From Clavaria fumosa (Eukaryota; Basidiomycota; Agaricomycetes; Agaricales; Clavariaceae), in contig OX637797.1 in the NCBI GenBank assembly GCA_951802425.1, positions 3,348,001 to 3,412,000 of the forward strand: a stretch of DNA of 64,000 nt. The letters are read 5' to 3'. The notes under the pieces were generated by a model. It had not been told where the DNA came from and did not search any database. It saw only the letters and a program-made list of their open reading frames with translations. The position numbers and the translations under genes were made by a program. Positions 55,001 to 64,000 of this stretch are shown piece by piece. Each line of letters starts with the position of its first letter. Positions within the stretch are counted from its first letter, which is position 1.

Positions 55001-55655
55001 CACACCTTTCTATCTGGAGTATGGCCGGCACCCTTGGAATGGTGGTATCCGGCCGCCCTCTGAAGTGAACCCTGCAGCAGACGAGTGGATGGCCAAGCTC
55101 ACGGAATCCTGAAGAGCAGCCAGGGATGCAATGGGGAAGGCGGCAGATGCGATGAAGGCTAGCTATGATAAGGGAAAGCGCCCGAGTCGTGAATACTCAA
55201 AGGGGGACTTAGTCTGGCTGGATACCCGGAACCTGAAAATGGATCGACCATCCAAGAAGCTTGACAACAAGCGGGCTGGACCCTTCACCATCGAAGAGAA
55301 GGTTGGACCAGCAGCATACCGACTCAAGCTCCCCCGAGCATGGCGCATTCACCGGGTTTTCAATGAGTTGCTACTCACCCCGTATATTGCTCCCTCTTTC
55401 CCTTCCCAGAACTTGCCTCCACCCCCACCCCCCACGATTGACGATGACCACTTGGAGTATGAGGTGGAGGAAATTCTTGATGTCAAGAAGGTTGGACGGG
55501 GAGTGAAGTATTTGGTGAAGTGGTTAGGATACCCTGCAGAGGAGAACACCTGGGAACCTCGTCGCAACCTCACTAACGTTGCACTGTTGCTCCGGGACTT
55601 CTTCCAGCAATACCCTGACAAGGCGAAGTTGGCAGGTCGAGACGCCCAGCCTTAA
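52038..55655 (+). pseudogene. Element A pol, three TGA stops
   Basis: One frame carries protease (VDSGCTNC), RT (AYVDDVIVF), RNase H (VETDASNLATGGVLSQQQ), integrase (CETCQRIKPD, SWDIVGPF, VSDQGTQFVS, TDGQTERVNQEVE) and a chromodomain (YEVEEILD, YLVKWLGYPAEENTWEP). It is interrupted by TGA at 53334, 54657 and 55110. Element B has Arg at all three places (GHVRAYVDD, KFTKRTL, TESRRAA), so each is best read as CGA changed to TGA. The frame is otherwise unbroken and ends with TAA at 55653 beside the polypurine tract. Confidence 0.9.
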
Positions 55656-55666
55656 GAGGGGGGTGA

Positions 55667-55971
55667 TGTCAGGATCGCTTACATAAGCAGGTTGGAAAGG
55701 CCAAGAAAGGATCGCAAAAGAGTTGCAGGAAGTTTGCGGACGAGTCACGTGACCCGAACGGGTGGTGGCTTACATAATGGGAAAATCACGTGACCCGGGC
55801 CTGGACGCATCACGTGACGCACGGGGTCCGAGCGTGGGAACGCCGGCAACTCCCGAACCTCTCGCTATATATACTACATCGCTTTCTTACTTGTACCCTT
55901 TTCCCCTTATGTTAGTATCGTCATCATCGACCTTACGTTAAGTTGTGTGAACCGTGAGACTAAGTCTGACA
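55667..55971 (+). repeat. Element A 3' LTR
   Basis: 305 bp, matching 38032-38335 with a one-base insertion (CGGGGTCC) and one G-to-A change. Followed by the GACTG duplication. Confidence 0.95.
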
Positions 55972-55976
55972 GACTG

Positions 55977-56400
55977 GTTCCTGCTTAGGAATATAATATT
56001 CCCATTCAACACTCAGGGATGACTCTACCCCCATCTTAGCCAATTCAGCTTCCCTCTTGGCATCTTCCCTCCACTTGGCTCACATGGCTTGGTATTCCCT
56101 TTCTGCCTCTGTGAGGGCTAATGTCTGTTCTAATCCTGTTGTCAGGATTGAAGTTTCTTTTTCTGCTGTATGAGCTGTGGCAATCTTAGCCCCTCTCTTG
56201 CTCCCTGGAATATCTTCCTTTGCAGAGCTCATCTGTGTGACTTCTTCTTTCATGTGGGTTTCTGCAAATGATTTCTAGGATCCTCCCATCTGGGTGATGT
56301 TTGATCTGTACCTCTGCTCTGAGTGTGTCAAGCCAGGTGATTGGGTACCCTAGTGCACCTTCTTCACTGCCATTCATCTGCTGTCAGGTATCTGTCCAGT
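55977..56400 (-). pseudogene. Element E: decayed gag, N-terminal half
   Basis: Minus-strand text (GYPITWLDTLRAEVQIKHHP, then SVEWEYYIPKQEP) continues in frame into 38026 once element A is removed. Several stops are present. This is the upstream half of the gag interrupted by A. Confidence 0.6.
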
Positions 56401-58999
56401 TTGATATAGTTTCAGGTTACAATGCCACTGTGCAGTATACTTTAACCTTGAAATGTGTACAGCATATTAAAATGGATCAATAGTCCATTGGATTAAAATT
56501 GTCACTGACCATTGACTTAACTGCTGATGAATCATTCAGCCTCATGATCAATATTGTATACATACCCCCCCCAAATTCCTTCTACTTCAGTGGCAAGCTG
56601 ATGATATTATACCTCTCCCTTCTCCCCTGTGAGACCCCGAGCATTGGTCTCTAGTATGGGAAGAAAAGACAGATAAATTAAGCATTGCTACTCTGGTGTG
56701 CTTTCCCTAGCTTATCATTCATGAAGATTGATGTTGCTAGTAGTGGTGCTACACTCAAGGAACTGGAATTCCTGCATTTGTAATCAGTGATATCTCCTAT
56801 GATACCACACTCCCATTCCATCTCTACTGTGTCATCAGTGCCAAGTGCCAGTGTTAGGGATGGGAGTAATTGTTCATAGCCAAAGCAGTTTTGGTGTCTG
56901 CCTGTCTGTGGAAGGCTTTATATCACAAAACTCAGGGCCTGTTAGGGATGGGAGTAATCCCATAGTCAGAGTGCAGAGTATCTGGTGCATAGCCTACAAT
57001 CATCCACCATTGTGGCTGGTCATCAGTAGAACCTCTTGGAACACAGTTCTATGTTCTAAGATAAGTGGTTTGGGAGAAGCATTAGCAATGGTGCTTCATT
57101 GACTAAGCACATTACCTGCCACATCCCTCTGTATTGCCTATAGGATCACTCTTATGTCACCAGAGTGATTCTGTGGTTCTAGGTAATCTCTGACAAGTCC
57201 CATTGACAGAATAATTCCTTACTCTTATTGTGAATAAGAGTAAATATGCAAACATTACAGTTGACTATGCACATCTCATTGCATAATTGCATAGGCATAT
57301 GAAGGATATATTGTAAGGATGTAGAGACATTGCATGTAGCATTCTTATAGTCAAGTCATTATATCCACCTATGAGACTGTTCTATTGTACCATGTAGCAT
57401 ATAGGTGTATGCTTACATTTATTGTCTACATGCCTACAAAGTTTCATGGGAAAGCAATAGGAACTGGCTGAGATATTTACAAGAGGAATTATTGTAAATA
57501 TTGCACCAAAAATGCGAACTGCTATAGCATGCCAGGTTCCTGTTCAACTATTCTGCATATAGTATCAAACTATAGTTATATTTTATCTCTACCTATATGC
57601 AAAGTTTCATGAGGATTGGTTGAGAACTCATGGAGTTATTCACAGTTTGGTAAAACTTGTTGACAGTCAGAGTGCTGTAACTGCCTAGTTGGGACAGTCA
57701 TCCAGAGTCTTGGTCATCCATCCATCCTAAAGGGGGATGAATTTCACAGGGAGACCATATCTAGAAATTATTACTTAAGCAGGAGTGCTTAGATAATTGT
57801 TTATCCCTGTTATATCCCAAGGGCAAAGCCCTCTAGAGCCAAAATACCTTTTAGGGATGCAGAGAGCAAGCCAGAGTGACAAAATTGCCTAATTAGGAAG
57901 GTTTAAGTGGAGTTTGAACTTTAAAATCAAACCTTCGGTTTTGAAGACTCTTTCCAGACTGACTCAGAGGCCCACACACTGATTGGGAATACCTAATAAT
58001 AGTTTTACTGTATCAGGCCAATGCACAGCCTCCTCTGAGTCACTCCAGCACAGTCTAGACTGTTTTGGATAAATCCAAATAGGGGAAATGACTCCATCTG
58101 ACTCATTCTGACTCATTCTCTCAAAAACTCAAGTTGGGGAGAGGATAAAAATAGTAAATACTTATATGGCAAGAGTACATGCCTTATGCGATTATTTGAG
58201 CATTTTATTATGATTTTATATGCACTATTTGTCCATGTATTTCGAAATTACTGTATTTAGTAGATAGCTTGAAAACAATATAAATAGGGCACTGAAGGAC
58301 ATGTTCAGCAGCACCTACTTGACCCCAGAAACTGCCTGATCACCTTAGTCAGCTGAAGCTAAGAGCCAGCACCACTCCTAAAGGAGTTATTAATATATTT
58401 GTCCCACTGATGTCTAAATACCAGTGTGGACAAATAGTTGATTATCTCATCAATGCCTTGGGCTGGTGCGATAATTCTATTATGTAAGCGTAGCCAGGCT
58501 ATAGGGCTAATGACTGAGTGTCTAGTCACGCCGAAAGCTTATGTAATACATGTGCTAAGAATATTTTCGTGCTTAGGTAATTTTACTGTGTTGTAACTGA
58601 TGTCTTGCTTTGTATTATAGGGATTAGATATAAACAATTTATATCTAAAGAAGGAATAGGAATTTGGTCAAGGTATAAGAGAGTGAAAGGGAGATAGGAT
58701 AGAGAGGGTATCAGAGAATTAATCTTGGAAGGATCTGGCATCCCATTGGCAAGATATGAATATTGTCATAGTACAATATTCATATGAATAAACTTAAGTA
58801 TTTAATATCTCATTGTTGCTTGGATATTAAAGCAAGGTGTAAGGGGATGAAATAGTTGAGATGACTATGGGGATCCTTTGGTCAATTACCCTTGTTTGAG
58901 ATATTGATGCTTGAGTCACTATAGAATATTTCTATTTGCTGCCCACATTAGCAATGCCTTGTAGACAATATTAAGGTTATCTTAGTATCTGTTTACAGG
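56401..58999. other. AT-rich old repeat DNA, no gene
   Basis: 2.6 kb with no open frame of recognisable content. GTTAGGGATGGGAGTAAT occurs twice (about 56853 and 56941), suggesting degraded repeat copies. Confidence 0.5.
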
Positions 59000-60235
59000 A
59001 AGGTGTGCAACCAGAAGCTCAATTGGGACATTGAGCTTGCCTAGTAATAATATTTGAGGTTCCTATTAGGGTTAACTTCAGTTTCCCTTACTTAAATATT
59101 ATTATTCACAGGTAGCAAACCTGGTTCCATAACAGCCGGGGCAGGGTCAGCAGGGCCACTGAATTCATCACTAAAGCAATCTGGGAAATGAGGGAGGGAG
59201 GTATGTATGGAGAAATCCCACTTAATGAGCAGTTGATTGCCACAAAAGAGATTAATCTCAAGATCTTGGCAGGGTCAATCATTGAGAAGTCTGCAGCTAG
59301 CATGGATTGGGGCTGGGGTTTGCTTGTGCACTCTTGCAAGGTGCTGGGAGACTGGGAGTGTTTCTGGGAGTGTGACTAGATGCATCAGTGAGGTTAGATG
59401 CATCTTGTCAACTATGAGGTGGAAGGGGAGGAGATCAGCATGCACCTCCAGTGTGTCTGTGGCAGTGGATCACATTGGGCTGTGGCCTCATCATCTGGCA
59501 TGTCCCTTTTGATGATGACTTGTCTCATCCTGCCTTGTGATCATGCTAGAACTTCTTCATGCCCTGGTGTGAGGGCTGCCCACACTGCCACTGCATAAGA
59601 GTGTGGGGAGGGGATGGATAGCAGTTGTGGTGGCAGGGTGTTGGGGGGTGGGGAGGTTGCTTCTCCCAGGGTGTTCTGATTCTGGTTGTGTTTTCTCCAT
59701 GTTGGGGCCCATCAATTCTGTTGCACACATCTTGGGGTTGGGAGGGCATAGTCCTGATGTCTTGGTGGAGCTGCATTGTGAGATGTTGTCTCTACTCACT
59801 GTGCTAGACAGTCATGGAGGTCTTGTAGGGTGTGGGCTTCTTCCCTTATCACCTCCAGGGCAGTGACAGTGGCTTGTGTTTCAATACATAACTGCATGAT
59901 TGCCTTGTTAGCTTCATCTGTGGCTCCCCAAAGTCTGTTGATGATGGGGGTGATTGCTTCATTGAACCTCTCATCCACTATCATGCTTAGAAGCATGGCA
60001 GTGGTATTGATGCCATCCAGCACTTGTTTGGGAATGTGAGCCACATTGTGTGTCAGTCATGTGAGGGCAGGAGCCAACCTTCCTTTTCTAGTGTGGTCCT
60101 GGCTCAGGGTGATGTCACTACTTGCAGTGATGGGTAAGCTGGGTGGGGTGGGTTGATCTGCTGGTAGGGGTTGTGCTTGTGTTGTGTGGCTTCCCCCTGC
60201 CACATCTGCTCTGGAACCCCTGCTGTTCATGGACA
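59000..60235 (-). pseudogene. Unassigned decayed ORF, probable mobile-element remnant
   Basis: A minus-strand frame from ATG 60233 (MSMNSRGSRADVAGG) runs with a TGA through a helical segment (PIINRLWGATDEANKAIMQL) to a stop at 59796, then degenerates through more stops to about 59100. The frequent stops and repeat-rich setting suggest a retroelement gag or accessory relic. I do not recognise a family. Confidence 0.35.
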
Positions 60236-61214
60236 TGCACTTATTCTAGTGGGTACAGTGATAGTAGCAGTGAATTTTTAGAGGTGAAAAAGTTTTCAGT
60301 TTCATTTTGTAGACTAGGATGCTAGGTAACTGGGTGATTTTGGCTTCTCTGTATATATATTTTTGTTGTAGGAGTTGGTGGTGGTTGCCTAGAAAGGAAG
60401 TCCCATCAGACACTTTACTCTATATTGGGCATCCCTAGTGGGCAGGAATAGTGTTATGTAGGAAATTGAAATAGAAGATCACCAAACAGCTTGTCCAACT
60501 TTGGGCACAGCATCAGTATTTTCACCAATGGATACAAGACAGCAATTGGAGCAAGGCATTAGTCCTGAGTCTTATGATGAAGGGGGATATTGAATTGTAA
60601 ACAAAGATCTCATTGGCCAGGAGGCATCACATGTATTGTTGCAATGCTACATGATACATGTCATTATCAGAGTAGAGTTGGTGCATGGAAGTGTCCTATG
60701 CCTGTCTGGGTTTTCTCCATTGACAGTGATTGTGACACATTGGGTCCCCTAAAAATGTTTAGGTTGATTGATAGGCATGAATGAATATTGCTGCACACAT
60801 CTGCCATCTGGACAGTACCAATTATGGTACATATTTACTTCACTTTCAGTGCCAAAAAAGAACACTCTGGAACTGTTCTGTAAAGGGAAAGATTAGATTA
60901 GGATTGTGGATCATTTGAGGAAAATGAATATGCCTACAGGATAAGCATCCATAGCAAACACTTGTGGCCTGCATTGCCCAGACTTTATTCTGGCATAGTC
61001 CAGTGGACAGGGTGCAGATAGTAATGGATTATTCCTGTCCTGTATGGCTGATCCAGTGGGCCCATGTCTATTGGAGTAAATATCCCTCACCACTTGCAAC
61101 TACACTGTCTAATATGAATATCTTTGCTGGAGTCCATTGCTGCATGTTCACTGCAGGATATTCACTCTCTGGTACAGCAACTGTAATTGAAACATCTGAC
61201 TGAACAATGTGCAA
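60236..61214. other. Non-coding stretch
   Basis: No gene is recognised. Short frames only. Confidence 0.4.
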
Positions 61215-61478
61215 TCATTGCATGGCACCATTGTGAGTCACCCAGTTAAGGTACTCATCAAGCTTCATGTGATTGTCACTGCTCAGTGCAGATTCTAGTG
61301 ACAGATCAGCTGGTCTGGCCAGGCATGTCTCAGTACCCATAACAACTAACCACAAGTACTTTGCCTGTAATATGGACTTCATGTGTACTGACCAGTTAGT
61401 GTAGTTGGGACCATTCAGTTTGGGGAATCTGAAGGCATCCATAGCAGCCAAATCTAACTGCCCATTCCTGGGTCTCAT
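61215..61478 (-). pseudogene. Ty1/Copia gag N-terminal fragment
   Basis: The minus-strand frame with MDAFRFPKLNGPNYTNWSVH and MKSILQAKYLWLVVMGTE matches the start of Copia-type Gag proteins, where the KLNGxNYxxW block is typical. Only about 85 codons remain, and no RT is nearby. Confidence 0.65.
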
Positions 61479-61780
61479 AATCTCACAGGCACACCAAAGT
61501 GATGCTGGAGTTCATGCAGTAGAGCAATGATGCATATATCATTAGTCTAGGATAGGATAACTGAACAGTAAGTATGAACCTGGAGTTCATATCATAGAGC
61601 AATGTCATGTGAACTCCTACTAATGTCCAATGTTGGTATAAGTACTATCTATGGGTAATTGACAGCATGTACATAGTGAAGAACAAATGAGAGGGCAGTG
61701 TGATGTAGTGCCACCTGTTCTGTAGTGAATACATGAGCAAGTAGGAGCAGGGGCAAAGCATATGCTTCATCATCACTATG

Positions 61781-62505
61781 GACCCAATAGCAGGTTATTA
61801 TCACCATCTGGTCAGATGATTTATGACTTTCACCCAAAAATCAGTGCAAAACAGGTGATGGGTGATTTCTAATCACCATCAAAATCAAGGGATATCCACT
61901 AGATAAGATTGAGCCAAACAGTATAATACACCTCTCAATTTGGGTGATATTACAGTAAACTGGAGGATATTGAGTTGTACAAAACACTCTTTACATCAAG
62001 GGATATTCAACATGATGAGATTGAGTTATATATCACACCCACCAATTTGGGTGATATTAAACCAGAGGATATTGGGTTGTACAAAGCACTCTTGCTACAA
62101 TCTAATCTAATGACTGAGCTGGATCAAAGAGCTTAAGCAAACAGGCTGCACTGTGGACCCAATAGCAGGTTGATATCACCATCTGGTCAGATGATTTATG
62201 GCTTTCACCCAAAAACAGGTGACAGGTGATTTCAGAATTAAGGGGCATTCAGTTGATAACATTCAGTGATACAACACACCCATCAATCTGAGTGACATTA
62301 AACTGGAGGATATTGAGTGATACAATATACCCCTTAATTTGAGTGATTACAAACTGCAGAATATTGAGTGATACAACACACCTCTCAACTTGAGTGATAT
62401 TAAACCAGAGGATATTGAGTGATACAATACACCCCCTTAATATCAAACTGCAGGATACTGAGTGATATGCCTCTCAATTTGAGTGACATTAAACTACAAA
62501 ATCTT
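61781..62505. repeat. Two further copies of the dispersed repeat plus ~51-bp minisatellite
   Basis: GACCCAATAGCAGGTT blocks at about 61781 and 62155 are each followed by CTGGAGGATATTGAG and CAATTTGGGTGATATTA units, as at 33021-33403. Element F inserted at the right end (62511). Confidence 0.75.
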
Positions 62506-62510
62506 ATTGT

Positions 62511-62799
62511 TGTTAGGATCGCTTATGTAAGCCATCCCAAAGTGCAGTTGTGGAGAAACTGGGGAGGGTTGTTGGAAGGTCACATGACCTGTGGCTGTGG
62601 TCAGATTACATAATCGTAAGATCACATGACCTGGGCCTGGGCGCATCACGTGATCCGAGCGTCCGAGCGTGGGAAAGTCGGCAAGTCCCGAGGCTCTCGC
62701 TATATATACTGCGTCCTTTCCATTTTTGTACTCTTTTCCCCTTATCTTAGTATTGTCATCATGACCTTACACTTAAGTTGTGTGAGACCCAGTCTGATA
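62511..62799 (+). repeat. Element F 5' LTR
   Basis: Starts TGTTAGGATCGC and ends CAGTCTGATA. It differs from B's LTR at several sites, including the segment before the TATA box (AAGTCGGCAAGTCCCGAGGC). The self-priming pair ATCTTAGTATT/AATACTAAGAT is conserved. Confidence 0.92.
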
Positions 62800-64000
62800 T
62801 AATACTAAGATCCTGTCTGCCCTAGCCCCGTGTCCTAACCCGGCTAGCCTGGACCCTTAATTTCAAACTGTGACACCGCAACCCATTGCAACCCCCACGC
62901 GACCCACGCGACCCACTGCGACCCTACCGCGACCTGCCATGACCATTTCGCGACCTCTTGTGACCCCTCTGCTGTGTACTCCGGATGTGGCCATGGCCCG
63001 AGGATGGGCCCCTGCTGATGAGAGATGTTGTTTCCGATGCCACCAGACTGGCCATGCTGTCTGTTTCTGCCCCCTGCCTGATACACGTCTGCAGGTCCCA
63101 AGGGCCCAAACCCAGGCAGCACCATGTGCCCCCCAAATGGCGGAGGGATATGAGAAAGAGATTGCACAGCTCCGAGCCTGCATAGAGCGGTGTGAGAGAG
63201 AGAGGAGGACTCCCACTGGGGAGAAGAAGTGTGCCAGCCCCCTTTCTGTCCCTGTGCCTGCTGCAAGTATACCCTGATATACCATCTTGCAGCGGAGACA
63301 TACCTGAATTGGGGCTGAGGTGAAGGAGGAAGTGACACTGGCAGAGTGCCTAACCAGAGTGCAGCCAGAAGTGCGGAAACATGTGCCACAAGAGCTAGCC
63401 ATCCAGGTGCACTTGGAGGCTTTCAGCACTGGCAAAGGGACCACAATGAAGGCCCTTGTTGACTCAGGGTGCACCAACTGCTTCATGGATTTGGAGTGGG
63501 CAAAAGGAGTGGGACTGGAGCCATCTCTCCTGCTGAACCCAATCACCATGTATAATGTGGATGGGACGCAGAACAGGAATGGAAAGGTCCGGTATGGGAT
63601 AGAGGTGCTGGTGAGAGTTGGTGACCACCAGGAGCAGATCCACTTTCTGCTGGGAAAGACCCAGTCCCACAAGGTCATCCTTGGGCATGACTGGCTCAAG
63701 CGGCATAACCCGGATATTGACTGGCAGAAGGCAGAGCTGAGCCTTACCCGCTGCCCCCCACAGTGTTCCCCATCCCCTCGAGCCTCTGCACCCCTGAAAA
63801 CGAGTACCCTCGCATCCACGAGTATTCTGGACACCCGTTTTCCCAACTCTGGCCCTACCCCCGATTGGCCCAGCCGCTACCCTTTGGTGTTTAGTGAAGT
63901 GAAGTGGGATGAACTTCCCCACTCCCGACCAGACTTCAATATTAAGATCGAGTTCAAAAAGGACCCTGAGCACCTCTCCTCCAAGCTGTATTCTTTGACA
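62511..64000 (+). mobile_element. Element F: B-family chromovirus with internal deletion, runs off the window
   Basis: A 289-bp LTR (62511-62799) and leader match B. The sequence then jumps from leader to mid-gag at GACAC (62872-62876), losing about 1.09 kb relative to B (38810 to 39896). The remaining gag-protease text is very close to B (CFRCHQTGHAVCFC, VDSGCTNC) but carries TGA at 63275 and 63305 where B has CGA (40290, 40320). Lacking the gag start, it cannot make Gag. The 3' part is beyond the window. Confidence 0.92.

Larger units (their letters stand above)
38032..55971 (+). mobile_element. Element A: Ty3/Gypsy chromovirus carrying two nested insertions
   Basis: LTRs at 38032-38335 and 55667-55971 are near-identical (I see one indel and one G/A change at a CpG). 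They are flanked by the 5-bp duplication GACTG (38027-38031 and 55972-55976). Removing B and C with one target copy each leaves about 5.9 kb, the normal size for this family. A's gag is at 44608-45609 and its pol at about 52038-55655. Three TGA stops in pol and a frame offset between gag and pol suggest it is inactive. Confidence 0.93.

Overview
The window looks like a chromosome segment of a filamentous basidiomycete, probably an agaricomycete. Coding regions are broken by many 45-90 bp GT-AG introns, the proteins are fungal in type, and the second half is packed with chromodomain Ty3/Gypsy retrotransposons. Exons were placed by eye from open frames, splice signals and remembered family conservation. 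No database search was run.

Bases 1-23.3 kb are a compact gene block of eight intact-looking genes. In order they are: an FAD-dependent DAO-family oxidoreductase (388-2222, +); the polynucleotide kinase GRC3 (2420-4545, +); a large SH3/Ras-association scaffold with a poly-Q tract (5063-9529, +); a PHO84-type phosphate transporter (10803-13202, +); an HMG-box factor (14299-15646, +); cyclin C (17625-15885, -); mitochondrial malate dehydrogenase (17996-19319, +), divergent from cyclin C; and a protein O-mannosyltransferase (19974-23227, +). They show several unusual splice features: a 6-nt exon, a 15-nt exon, and two introns that fit only a GC-AG boundary.

From 23.3 kb to the right edge I recognise no host gene. 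Element D (24182-31229, minus strand) is an old Ty3/Gypsy chromovirus with a TCTGG target duplication and extra ORFs on both sides of gag-pol. After a stretch of tandem repeats, a Tc1/mariner relic and a pogo-like relic comes a nest. A decayed gag gene (E) was split by element A (38032-55971, TSD GACTG). A was then hit twice, by B (38445-44058, TSD TCCTC, identical LTRs, intact 1482-residue Gag-Pol) and by C (45616-52037, TSD CCGA, 918-bp LTRs). Another B-family copy (F) enters at 62511 and runs off the window.

Element C is the most unusual object. It encodes only Gag-protease on the minus strand and has no reverse transcriptase or integrase. On the opposite strand it carries an intact five-exon gene with a CX2CX6CX7CX2CX6C cluster, the spacing of fungal Zn(II)2Cys6 regulators. 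Its LTR holds six CGG triplets spaced 10-11 bp apart. CGG is the usual half-site of that protein class, so a self-regulating mobile unit is a testable idea.

Two further patterns stand out. Elements A, B and D carry a 10-11 nt complementarity between the presumed RNA 5' end and the sequence just inside the 5' LTR, with a compensatory change between A and B. This points to Tf1-like self-priming. Premature stops in A, D and F are TGA, many at conserved Arg positions, and direct B/F comparison shows CGA-to-TGA changes, indicating CpG transition decay.
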